Shown: positions 1 to 6,742, numbered from the stretch's first letter. The stretch is 6,857 nucleotides of DNA from Bacteroidales bacterium (GCA_004557565.1 SFGS01000092.1:1-6857); one strand, 5' to 3'. The notes: generated from the letters alone by a model not told the origin. Program-made: numbers and translations.

Positions 1-58
1 AAGATTCCATTTCGCTTCGCTCCATTACATCTTTTCTGCATACCTGCCTACACACATC

Positions 59-76
59 AAATTCCTAACGGAATTT
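59..76. repeat. Small perfect hairpin (AAATTCC/GGAATTT)
   Basis: Seen: AAATTCC (59-65) and GGAATTT (70-76) are perfect complements around a TAAC loop, giving a 7-bp stem. No T-run follows on the + strand. No coding frame of useful length spans 1-180 on either strand, so this stretch looks intergenic. It could be the remnant of a dispersed palindromic repeat or part of the 3' end of an upstream transcript. The function is unknown. Confidence 0.4.
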
Positions 77-151
77 CATCGCATCTTCTTCGGGACAACT
101 TGTATATCATTTCTAAGTTTTTTTGAATCAGTGTGGGTTTTTTGTGATGGA

Positions 152-177
152 GGGTGGGGAGATTGGGGGGAATTGGG
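152..177 (+). other. G-run cluster, possible G-quadruplex
   Basis: Seen: four G-runs (152-154, 156-159, 165-170, 175-177) separated by loops of 1, 5 and 4 bases fit the general G3+N1-7 quadruplex pattern, with a further GGG at 135-137. It lies just upstream of the predicted speA -7 element and overlaps its weak -33 element on the coding strand. Inference: a fold here could affect promoter access. Formation is not shown by sequence alone. Confidence 0.35.
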
Positions 178-195
178 AAAAAATTAGTACCTTTG
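163..195 (+). promoter_or_regulatory. Predicted Bacteroidetes-type promoter of speA-truA
   Basis: Seen: TACCTTTG at 188-195 matches the Bacteroides -7 consensus TAnnTTTG at every defined position. A TTG at 163-165 lies 22 bp upstream, at the long end of the spacing known for -33 elements. A transcript starting about 7 bases downstream of the -7 box would have a leader of about 50 nt before codon 253. This position also supports translation starting near 253 rather than at the ATG at 376. Confidence 0.55.
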
Positions 196-252
196 TATGA
201 GCAAATATGCAATTATTGTTTAACCCACTAAAATTCTACGACTACGACGAGC

Positions 253-2163
253 ATTAATAAATGGCGTATTGAGGATAGCGCCGAACTGTACAATATCAAT
301 GGCTGGGGCCTTAAGTATTTCTCTATCAATGAACAGGGACATATCACCGTCACTCCTAAGCAGAGTTGCGTTGGGGTGGATTTGATGGATGTGATGGACG
401 AATTGCGTACTCGCAATATTACCGCGCCGGTCCTGCTCCGCTTCCCCGATATTCTCGATAATCGTATCGAGAAAATTTCTTCATGCTTCAAAAAAGCCGC
501 AAAAGAATATGAATACAAAGCCGAGAACTTTGTGATTTACCCTATCAAGGTGAATCAGATGCGCCCGGTGGTGGAGGAAATCACCAGTCACGGTAAGAAG
601 TTCCGCATCGGTCTTGAGGCTGGTTCAAAACCTGAGTTGCACGCCGTTCTCGCCATCAATATGGCCGACATTGGTGAAAATTCGCTCATCATCTGCAATG
701 GCTACAAGGATGAGGGCTACATCGCTCTTGCGCTGCTTGCGCAGAAGATGGGCCGCAAGATTTTCCTGGTGGTGGAGAAGTTGAATGAACTGCACCTTAT
801 TGCCAGAGTGGCTGAACAGATGGGTATTCGCCCCAACATCGGCATTCGCATCAAACTTTCATCGTCGGGTAGCGGAAAATGGGAGGAAAGCGGTGGCGAC
901 CGTAGCAAATTCGGATTGAACACCAGCGAACTTTTTGAAGCCCTCGACTTCTTGAAGGACCATAAGATGACCGACTGCCTGAAGTTGATCCACTTCCATA
1001 TCGGTAGCCAAATCACGAAGATTCGCCGCATCAAGAATGCGCTTCGCGAGGCTTCGCAATTCTATGTGCAGCTCACTGCCATGGGATTTGACCTCGATTT
1101 TGTGGATATTGGCGGCGGTTTGGGCGTGGACTATGATGGTTCGCGCAACAGCATTTCGGGCCACTCGATGAACTATTCTATTCAGGAGTATGCCAACGAT
1201 GCCGTTTACACTTTCGTGGATGTGTGCGACAAGCATGGCATCAAGCACCCTAACATTATCAGCGAATCGGGCCGCTCGCTTTCGGCTCACCACTCGGTGC
1301 TGGTGATGGAAGTGCTCGAAACGGCAGGTCTGCCATCGTGGGACGATGAAACCGACACACTCAACGACGATGACAACGAACTCGTGAAGGACCTTTACGA
1401 GATTTACGATAAAATGAACAAGTCGCGACTGCTGGAAGACTGGCACGATGCCCTCCAGATTCGCGATGAGGCTCTCGACCGCTTCAGCCTCGGCTTGATT
1501 GACCTGCGCACGCGCGCCATGTGCGAAAAACTGTTCTGGTCAATCGCTCGCGAGGTGAGTTTGATTGCCGAAGATATGAAGCACGCGCCCGACGAGCTGC
1601 GCAGCGTAACGAAGATGCTGCCCGAAAAGTATTTCTGCAACTTCTCGCTCTTCCAGTCGTTGCCCGACAGTTGGGCCATCGACCAGGTGTTTCCCGTGAT
1701 TCCACTTTCGCGGCTCAATGAGCGCCCCACCCGAAGTGCCACTTTGCAAGACATCACTTGCGACAGCGACGGCAAGATTGCCAACTTCACATCGGCTCAG
1801 GGCATTACCCACGCTTTGCCTGTGCACCCATTGCGCAAGGGCGAACACTACTATTTGGGCGTGTTCCTTGTGGGCGCGTATCAGGAAATTTTGGGCGATA
1901 TGCACAACCTGTTCGGCGACACCAACGCTGTGCACATCGATGTGTATAAAGACCGCTACGAAATCAATCAGGTGATTGACGGCGAAACCGTGGCTGAGGT
2001 GCTCGACTATGTGCAGTTCACACCAAAGGAACTTGTGCGCAACGTGGAGGCATGGGTGTCGGAATCGGTTCGCACCGGCAAGATTTCGAGCGACGAAGGC
2101 AACGAGTTCGTTCGCAACTACCGTGCCGGACTTTACGGCTACACCTACCTCGAAAAAGACTGA
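253..2163 (+). CDS. speA: Biosynthetic arginine decarboxylase, PLP-dependent, with apparent ATT start
   Basis: This cytoplasmic enzyme decarboxylates arginine to agmatine, the first step of the agmatine route to putrescine and spermidine. From the start at 253 the protein has 636 residues, close to the family's roughly 630. Seen: the PLP-lysine motif YPIKVNQ (Lys99), substrate and cofactor motifs HFHIGSQ (247-253), GGGLGVDYDG (287-296) and ESGR (338-341), and the C-terminal CDSDG active-site segment with Cys503. Start choice: the frame opens after a TAA at 229-231 and has no ATG, GTG or TTG before 376 that fits. Codons 253-375 nevertheless encode INKWRIEDSAELYNINGWG and further residues typical of the family's N-terminus (homologues begin M-x-KWRIEDS, from memory). 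ATT at 253 aligns with the usual Met. Starting at ATG 376 would give 595 residues and lose that conserved segment. Identity is very secure; the exact start codon is inferred. truA follows after 6 bp. Confidence 0.95.
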   Translation: MNKWRIEDSAELYNINGWGLKYFSINEQGHITVTPKQSCVGVDLMDVMDELRTRNITAPVLLRFPDILDNRIEKISSCFKKAAKEYEYKAENFVIYPIKVNQMRPVVEEITSHGKKFRIGLEAGSKPELHAVLAINMADIGENSLIICNGYKDEGYIALALLAQKMGRKIFLVVEKLNELHLIARVAEQMGIRPNIGIRIKLSSSGSGKWEESGGDRSKFGLNTSELFEALDFLKDHKMTDCLKLIHFHIGSQITKIRRIKNALREASQFYVQLTAMGFDLDFVDIGGGLGVDYDGSRNSISGHSMNYSIQEYANDAVYTFVDVCDKHGIKHPNIISESGRSLSAHHSVLVMEVLETAGLPSWDDETDTLNDDDNELVKDLYEIYDKMNKSRLLEDWHDALQIRDEALDRFSLGLIDLRTRAMCEKLFWSIAREVSLIAEDMKHAPDELRSVTKMLPEKYFCNFSLFQSLPDSWAIDQVFPVIPLSRLNERPTRSATLQDITCDSDGKIANFTSAQGITHALPVHPLRKGEHYYLGVFLVGAYQEILGDMHNLFGDTNAVHIDVYKDRYEINQVIDGETVAEVLDYVQFTPKELVRNVEAWVSESVRTGKISSDEGNEFVRNYRAGLYGYTYLEKD

Positions 2164-2169
2164 TGCCCG

Positions 2170-2913
2170 ATGCGATACTTCATGCGATTGGCATATAATG
2201 GAGCATCGTTTCACGGTTGGCAAATTCAGCCCCACGATGTGTCGGTGCAAGAAACGCTTGAAAAGGCGCTTTCCACCGTGCTTCGTGAGCAAATTGGCGT
2301 GACTGGTGCAGGCAGGACCGACACAGGCGTGAATGCCAGCACCATGATAGCGCATTTTGATGTGCCGAATGGCATTGCCGACACGAAGAGGCTGGTGCGC
2401 CAACTCAATGCCATTGTGGGTCACGACATTGCCGTTTACACCATTTTCCCCGTTCACGACGACGCCCACGCCCGATTCGATGCCACCAGTCGCACCTACA
2501 AATACTATCTGCACACGCAGAAAAATCCGTTTTTAGAACGATTCAGTTGGAATTGCCACTACCAACTCGACTTCGAGTTGATGAACGAGGCGGCAGAGCG
2601 AATGTTGGCGTTCACCGACTTTACCTCGTTCAGCAAACTCCACACCGATGTGAAAACAAATAATTGCAAGGTCACTCACGCACGATGGGAGCAGGAGGGC
2701 GCGCAGTGGGTGTTTACCGTCACTGCCGACCGCTTTCTCCGCAACATGGTGCGCGCCATAGTGGGCACACTGGTGGAAGTGGGCCGACATCGCATCACTG
2801 TAGATGAGTTTTGCCAAATCATTGAGCGTAAAGACCGCTGCTCGGCTGGACAGTCGATGCCCGGCCACGCCCTATTTCTCCACGGCATCACCTACCCCTA
2901 TCCCATAGAATAA
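2170..2913 (+). CDS. truA: tRNA pseudouridine(38-40) synthase TruA
   Basis: This enzyme isomerises uridines 38, 39 and 40 in the anticodon arm of many tRNAs to pseudouridine. The 247-residue length is normal for TruA. Seen: N-terminal RYFMRLAYNGASFHGWQ, the catalytic loop GAGRTDTGVNA with the nucleophilic aspartate at residue 51, ARFDATSRTYKYY (101-113), DFTSFSK (150-156), and the C-terminal RFLRNMVRAIVG (188-199) with PGHALFLHGI near the end. In most TruA proteins the catalytic loop reads RTDAGVH; here Ala is Thr and the following His is Asn. The ATG at 2170 keeps the expected short N-terminus; a second Met lies four codons later. The gene starts 6 bp after the speA stop, so co-transcription or translational coupling is likely. 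I see no strong terminator directly after it. Confidence 0.95.
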   Translation: MRYFMRLAYNGASFHGWQIQPHDVSVQETLEKALSTVLREQIGVTGAGRTDTGVNASTMIAHFDVPNGIADTKRLVRQLNAIVGHDIAVYTIFPVHDDAHARFDATSRTYKYYLHTQKNPFLERFSWNCHYQLDFELMNEAAERMLAFTDFTSFSKLHTDVKTNNCKVTHARWEQEGAQWVFTVTADRFLRNMVRAIVGTLVEVGRHRITVDEFCQIIERKDRCSAGQSMPGHALFLHGITYPYPIE

Positions 2914-2952
2914 TCAAAAAAGGCACAAATATTTTCGCAACCCATACGGAAA

Positions 2953-3027
2953 TGCGATACTCCACGTCCGCTCAAAATTACAATAACACTTTGAATATTA
3001 ACCATTTGGCGCGGACGCGAATTATCG
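2953..3027 (-). repeat. Degenerate copy of the 5260-5334 palindromic repeat
   Basis: Seen: read along the + strand, 2953-3027 aligns without gaps to the reverse complement of 5260-5334, with 59 of 75 positions identical by hand count. Shared blocks include GATACT, CACGTCCGC, TTGAATAT, CATTTGG and GGACGCGAA. The end hairpins have lost most of their pairing and the GTAG foot is not intact, so this copy looks decayed. It accounts for much of the 352-bp truA-dipeptidase spacer (2914-3265). In the rest of that spacer I see only the weak promoter candidate listed separately. Confidence 0.75.
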
Positions 3028-3160
3028 AAAGCACTGAAAAAGTCGAAATGAGGGATTTAGGAGAGGATGAGTTAAATCACCAAAATGTGCCCTCGCTTAT
3101 TGTGGCAGACATAATTCACAAAATTCATCGCATTTGCCAAGCAAAATGAGTGGGGGAGGA

Positions 3161-3192
3161 TTTTATGGAGTCAGATAATTTTATTAATTTTG
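3161..3192 (+). promoter_or_regulatory. Weak promoter candidate for the dipeptidase gene
   Basis: Seen: TAATTTTG at 3185-3192 matches TAnnTTTG. The best -33 candidate is TTTT at 3161-3164 with a 20-bp spacer, which lacks the usual G. The implied leader before 3266 is about 65 nt. The region is very AT-rich, so chance matches are likely. Confidence 0.3.
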
Positions 3193-3265
3193 AAAAATCG
3201 GAGTATTCAATCTTGCTCATCACTATTTTAAGCATAATTAAACTGTATATAAATAATTCATCAAC

Positions 3266-4933
3266 ATGAAAATGAAAAGTATCATCTATTCAGTAGCCGC
3301 TGCCTCCATCGCTATGATGGGCTTCGACGCTATGGCTTGCACCAACCTTTTGGCTGGCAAAAACGCCACAATCGACGGTAGTGTTCTCATTTCTTATGCG
3401 GCCGACTCGCACACCCTTTACGGTGACTTGCAGTATCTCCCTGCCGCCGACCACAAGCCGGGCGATATGCGTGAAATCCGTGAGTGGGACACTGGCAAGC
3501 ACCTGGGCAACATTCCTGAAGTGGCTCACACCTACGCTGTGGTGGGCAATATCAACGAGCACCAAGTGACTGTGGCAGAGAGCACTTTCGGTGGTCGCCA
3601 TGAGTTGGCTGATACCACAAAAGATGCGATTATCGACTACGGTAGCCTGATATATCTTGCGCTCCAACGCTCACGCACCGCGCGCGAAGCCATCAAGGTG
3701 ATGACCGATTTGGTGGCAAAATACGGCTATTGTAGCGAGGGTGAATCGTTCTCTATCGGCGACCCTAACGAACTGTGGGTGATGGAGATGATTGGCAAGG
3801 GCGGCAAGGAAAAAGGTGCTGTGTGGGTGGCTATCCGCATTCCCGACGACTGCATCAGCGCACACGCCAACCAAAGCCGCATCTATCGCATTCCGCTGAA
3901 AGACAAGCAAAACTGCATGTATAGCAAAGACGTGATTTCTTTCGCCCGTAAGATGGGTTACTTCAGCGGCAAAGATGAGGATTTTGAATTTTCAAGAGCA
4001 TATTCTCCTGCCGATTTCGGCACACTCCGTGGCTGCGATGCCCGCGCGTGGAGTTACTTCAACCGCTTCAAGAGCGGCATGGATGCATATCTTCCATTTA
4101 TCAACGGCAAGAAGGGTGCTGAGGTGATGCCACTGTATGTGAAGCCCGACCGCAAGTTGAGTTGCCGCGACGTGCAAAACATGATGCGCGACCACTTCGA
4201 AGGCACTCCTTTCGACATGACAAAAGACCCAGGCGCAAAGAATTACTTCGATGTGCCTTACCGCTATCGTCCAATGGATTTTACCGTGAATGGCGTGAAA
4301 TACAGCCATGAGCGCGCCATCGCCACACAGCAGACCGGTTGGGTGTTTGTGTCGCAAATGCGTGCCAATCTGCCCGACCCTGTGGGCGGCTGCCTCTGGT
4401 TTGGTGTAGATGATGCCAACACAGCCGTATTCCTGCCAATGTATTGCAGCATCACCGAAGTGCCAGAGAGTTATCGTCAAGGCAAGGGCGACCTCTACAA
4501 CTTCGATTTCGATGCCGCTTTCTGGGTGAACAATCTGGTGGCAAACCAAGCCTATCACCGCTATTCACAAATGATTCCCGACATTCGCAAAGTGCAAGGC
4601 GAGATTGAGGACAAGTGCGCCAACGACCAGCCTGCTATCGAAAGCCGCGCTGTGGAATTACTGAAGACGAACCGCGACGAGGCTATCCAGTATCTCACCA
4701 ACTACAGTGTGAACACCGCTCAAAACGCCACCGCACGCTATCAGGATTTGGCAAAATACCTGTTTGTGAAATATCTCGATGGCAACCGCAAGAAGGAAAA
4801 GGACGGAAAATTCCTCCGCAACGAATACGGTATGCCAGCGCAGCCCGACTTCCCAGGCTACACCCAAGACTACTACAACCAGTTTGGCATTCCAAGTTGC
4901 GACCACCTGAAGGAAGTGGAGCCTGAGAAATAA
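3266..4933 (+). CDS. Secreted C69 (U34)-family dipeptidase
   Basis: Likely an N-terminal-nucleophile cysteine dipeptidase of the peptidase C69/U34 group (relatives of Lactobacillus dipeptidase A), acting outside the cytoplasm on short peptides. Seen: residues 1-24 form a signal peptide (KMK, a hydrophobic stretch, then DAMA), with predicted cleavage directly before Cys25. The mature protein would therefore begin CTNLLAGKNATIDGS, the family's nucleophile signature. Further family-like blocks are VAESTFGGRHEL (103-114), GESFSIGDPNELWVMEM (159-175) and SAHANQSRI (198-206). The length of 555 residues suits Bacteroidetes members. The C-terminal half is less recognisable to me but continuous. The start at ATG 3266 has an A-rich leader and no Shine-Dalgarno site; Met3 is an alternative. 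A lipoprotein anchor at Cys25 is unlikely because the -3 position is Ala, not Leu. The actual substrate is unknown. Confidence 0.88.
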   Translation: MKMKSIIYSVAAASIAMMGFDAMACTNLLAGKNATIDGSVLISYAADSHTLYGDLQYLPAADHKPGDMREIREWDTGKHLGNIPEVAHTYAVVGNINEHQVTVAESTFGGRHELADTTKDAIIDYGSLIYLALQRSRTAREAIKVMTDLVAKYGYCSEGESFSIGDPNELWVMEMIGKGGKEKGAVWVAIRIPDDCISAHANQSRIYRIPLKDKQNCMYSKDVISFARKMGYFSGKDEDFEFSRAYSPADFGTLRGCDARAWSYFNRFKSGMDAYLPFINGKKGAEVMPLYVKPDRKLSCRDVQNMMRDHFEGTPFDMTKDPGAKNYFDVPYRYRPMDFTVNGVKYSHERAIATQQTGWVFVSQMRANLPDPVGGCLWFGVDDANTAVFLPMYCSITEVPESYRQGKGDLYNFDFDAAFWVNNLVANQAYHRYSQMIPDIRKVQGEIEDKCANDQPAIESRAVELLKTNRDEAIQYLTNYSVNTAQNATARYQDLAKYLFVKYLDGNRKKEKDGKFLRNEYGMPAQPDFPGYTQDYYNQFGIPSCDHLKEVEPEK

Positions 4934-5249
4934 AGGCTCAGTGGAAAATTACTGGGGCAATGATTATACATTGTTGCCGAATCGTGAATGTAATCAAAAA
5001 GAAAAACATAAAAAACAGCCTTGGAGCAATGTGGAATGCTTCGCATTTGGCTGTGTGACTGTGCGCTTTGCGTCATTGGAAACGAGTTTCCATGCCGCCA
5101 ACCACACAATCCCTCCGCCACCCTCTTACGAGGGCTACCCACTTTGCCCCAAGGATAAAAACCGCTCGCCGTTTCACGGCGAAAAACCCCTGATAGTAAA
5201 ATGATTTCTTAAAAAGAGGTTGTATTAATCTCCCAAAACGATTTTGCAT

Positions 5250-5342
5250 GGTAGGGACGCGATACTTCGCGTCCACACCAAATGACTGATATTCAATATG
5301 GTATTAAAATTATGGGCGGACGTGAAGTATCACGTCCCTACC
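5250..5342. repeat. REP/BIME-like pair of inverted GTAG hairpins
   Basis: Seen: GTAG (5251-5254) is followed at once by the hairpin GGACGCGA-TACT-TCGCGTCC (5255-5274). The other end, read on the - strand, has GTAG, then GGACGTGA-TACT-TCACGTCC. The two 25-base ends match at 23 positions. Both differences fall at partner positions in the stem, swapping a C-G pair for a T-A pair and leaving each 8-bp stem perfect. The loop is TACT in both. Known: a GTAG foot plus hairpin, paired head to head, is the form of REP elements mobilised by RAYT (TnpA-REP) transposases. Inference: this is a BIME-like unit. No RAYT gene lies in the window. Confidence 0.7.
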
Positions 5343-5431
5343 GGGTTTGGTTTTTCGTCGAAGGCGAGAGGTTTTTATCCTTTTGGCGATGCCACCGACC
5401 TCGTAAGAGGGCGGCGTTAGGGGTGTGGGGC

Positions 5432-5559
5432 GTCTGATTCAAGCCTCAGCCTTAAACCACAAACCAAAGGGACGGTTCTTTTGGTTTGTATATGCCAAAG
5501 GCATACCAAAAGAACCGTCCCTTTGGTTTGTAGTTTATGTGGTTTGCTTGAAATCAGAC
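5432..5559. repeat. Nested palindrome with perfect 27-bp arms
   Basis: Seen: 5459-5485 and 5505-5531 are exact reverse complements (27 bp), containing GGGACGGTTC and its complement. The 19-base loop holds a further small stem, TATGCC/GGCATA. Outside the arms, AAACCAC (5454-5460) pairs with GTGGTTT (5539-5545), and GTCTGATTCAAGC (5432-5444) pairs with GCTTGAAATCAGAC (5546-5559) with one bulged base. It has no counterpart in the left arm of the larger palindrome, so it was probably inserted later. Arm perfection suggests recent arrival or maintained structure. Confidence 0.8.
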
Positions 5560-5582
5560 CTGCCGCAGCACTAACGGCAGGT
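5558..5582. repeat. Stable 8-bp hairpin (ACCTGCCG/CGGCAGGT)
   Basis: Seen: ACCTGCCG (5558-5565) pairs perfectly with CGGCAGGT (5575-5582) around a 9-base loop. It abuts the nested palindrome and is followed about 28 bases later by a T-rich stretch (5611-5628) on the + strand. That separation is too great for a classical intrinsic terminator. Confidence 0.45.
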
Positions 5583-5700
5583 GTGAAGCACAGGCATCGC
5601 TAAAAGGCTGTTTTTTATGTTTTTTGTTTCAGTGCCCCCCAGTATTTATCCTCTGAACCGAAATAAACCCTAATGACCGATTTGGGATAAAGCACCTTAG

Positions 5701-5731
5701 GAAGCACTGATTTTTCAGTGCTTCTGCTTTT
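5701..5731 (+). terminator. Terminator-like hairpin upstream of the DUF3108 gene
   Basis: Seen: GAAGCACTGA (5701-5710) and TCAGTGCTTC (5715-5724) form a perfect 10-bp stem with a TTTT loop, followed by TGCTTTT. AAAGCA (5689-5694) can add pairing with TGCTTT (5725-5730). The T-tract is short and interrupted. It may end transcription from the repeat-rich spacer, or act as a leader structure for the gene starting at 5784, 60 bases further on. The sequence does not separate these. Confidence 0.5.
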
Positions 5732-5783
5732 ACAGGTTAAACCAAATGGCGTGAAGATAGTCTATTCAGAAAAAATAACGACA

Positions 5784-6569
5784 ATGAAGATAACGGTTAA
5801 TTTCTTAAAATACGCAGTAATAGGCATCGTGAGTGCCGTGATGCTCAACGTGTTTACGGCACAACCTGCCGCAGCACGCACCTACACTTCCGAGACGCTG
5901 AACTATGAAATTGTGTATCACTGGGGCTTGATTTGGAAGCATGCTGCCAATGCACGCCTCACCATCAAGCGCACCAACAATGGCGGATATTATTCGGAAC
6001 TGGTGGGCAGAACTCGCTCGTGGGCTGACAAGGTTTACCCCGTGCGCGACACGCTGAAGTGCTGGATGAACAGCAATTTCACGCCCACAAAATATATGAA
6101 GCTCACCCACGAAAAGAATTATTACGCAAAAGACGTGGTGAACTTCTCGTATGCTAACAACACCACCTACGGCAAATGCGTGCGCTACCGCACCAACCGC
6201 ACCGAGAGGGTGTCGCTCGCTTCGCGTGGCGTGGCTTACGATATGATGAGCGTGTTTTACATGCTGCGTAACCTCGATTTCGGTGCCTTGCAGAAAAACA
6301 AGAGTTACAAGACCGTGGTGTTCTCTGGTAAATCGAAGGAAACGCTCACAATCAGGTATAAAGGCACGCAGATGGTTAAACTGCGCAACAAAAGCAGTCA
6401 CTCGGCGTACCACATCACGTTCACTTTCACGCAAGACGGCAACAAGAAGTCGAGCGACGATATCGATGCCTATCTCTCCACTGGTCCGGCGCGCATTCCG
6501 CTGCTGCTCGTAGGGCAGTTGCCTGTGGGCGAAGTGAAATGCTACTACGGCGGTAGTATCGATAAATAG
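5784..6569 (+). CDS. DUF3108-family exported protein
   Basis: A 261-residue protein resembling the DUF3108 proteins of Bacteroidales, whose biochemical role is not established. Seen: residues 1-31 form a signal peptide (MKITVNFLKY, a hydrophobic core, then FTAQPAAA) with likely cleavage near Ala31. The mature part has family-like blocks ETLNYEIVYHWGLIW (37-51), ADKVYPVRDTLKCW (81-94), VAYDMMSVFYMLRNLDF (about 152-168), and a C-terminal DAYLSTGPARIPLLLVGQLPVGEVKCYY. This β-rich pattern is typical of periplasmic or outer-membrane-associated proteins. Start choice: ATG 5784 places the signal peptide at the very N-terminus behind an A-rich leader. An in-frame GTG at 5718 would add 22 unlikely residues and lies inside the 5701-5724 hairpin, so I reject it. 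I see no clear promoter. It stands alone between repeats and an IS, so context gives no functional clue. Confidence 0.8.
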   Translation: MKITVNFLKYAVIGIVSAVMLNVFTAQPAAARTYTSETLNYEIVYHWGLIWKHAANARLTIKRTNNGGYYSELVGRTRSWADKVYPVRDTLKCWMNSNFTPTKYMKLTHEKNYYAKDVVNFSYANNTTYGKCVRYRTNRTERVSLASRGVAYDMMSVFYMLRNLDFGALQKNKSYKTVVFSGKSKETLTIRYKGTQMVKLRNKSSHSAYHITFTFTQDGNKKSSDDIDAYLSTGPARIPLLLVGQLPVGEVKCYYGGSIDK

Positions 6570-6624
6570 GGTTATTAGAAGTTAAGACGATACTTTCTTA
6601 GCTGGTAATTTGCTAAAACAAAAA

Positions 6625-6662
6625 CACCTATTTAATCCATTAAAATCCATTATCACCTATTT
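6625..6662 (+). repeat. Short nested direct repeats in an AT-rich spacer
   Basis: Seen: CACCTATTT occurs at 6625-6633 and 6654-6662, and between them AATCCATTA occurs twice at a 10-base step (6634-6642 and 6644-6652). The surrounding 6570-6716 spacer is AT-rich and otherwise shows nothing I can name. This may be simple-sequence slippage. Confidence 0.4.
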
Positions 6663-6742
6663 TTTATTATTTATCCTTAATTCCGCAACACTATAATTTA
6701 ACTTTATTTATAAGTTCCTGAGCAACAAAAAGTTGCCCAGGA

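Larger units (their letters stand above)
4947..5650. repeat. Large imperfect inverted repeat filling the 4934-5783 spacer
   Basis: Seen: blocks in the left half recur inverted in the right half in matching order around a centre near 5297. TACTGGGG-like ends lie near 4950 and 5643. A 21-base exact match pairs 5002-5022 with 5604-5624. A composite block pairs 5116-5188 with 5349-5416 and includes the exact 13-mers CCCTCTTACGAGG (5121-5133 with 5399-5411) and AAGGATAAAAACC (5151-5163 with 5370-5382). The innermost pair is 5250-5274 with 5318-5342. The arms differ in length because the right arm carries an extra palindrome (5432-5559). No believable protein is encoded here. It could be two inverted copies of a longer dispersed repeat, or a non-autonomous element; no target duplication was identified. 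Confidence 0.7.

Noticed and set aside
376..378. ATG at 376 as the speA start
   Set aside because: It would drop 41 residues that match the family N-terminus and leave a leader of about 170 nt that is in frame and homologous.
1540..2514. 324-codon open frame on the minus strand across the end of speA and the start of truA
   Set aside because: It is antisense to two well-supported genes and its His/Val-rich translation matches no family I know. It is explained by their codon bias.
2952..3149. 65-codon + strand frame in the truA-dipeptidase spacer
   Set aside because: Its first half is the degenerate repeat at 2953-3027. The translation has no recognisable domain and there is no clear leader.
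3329..3340. Lipoprotein signal (lipobox) at Cys25 of the dipeptidase
   Set aside because: The residues before Cys are A-M-A without Leu at -3, and the Cys fits the C69 nucleophile signature.
4941..5204. 87-codon + strand frame after the dipeptidase gene
   Set aside because: It lies wholly within the left arm of the large palindrome, and its translation follows the repeat sequence and resembles no protein family.
4947..5650. CRISPR array in the repeat-rich spacer
   Set aside because: The repeats are inverted and nested, not regularly spaced direct repeats, and no cas genes are present.
5718..5783. GTG start extending the DUF3108 protein by 22 residues
   Set aside because: The codon sits inside the 5701-5724 hairpin, and the extension would push the signal peptide away from the N-terminus.
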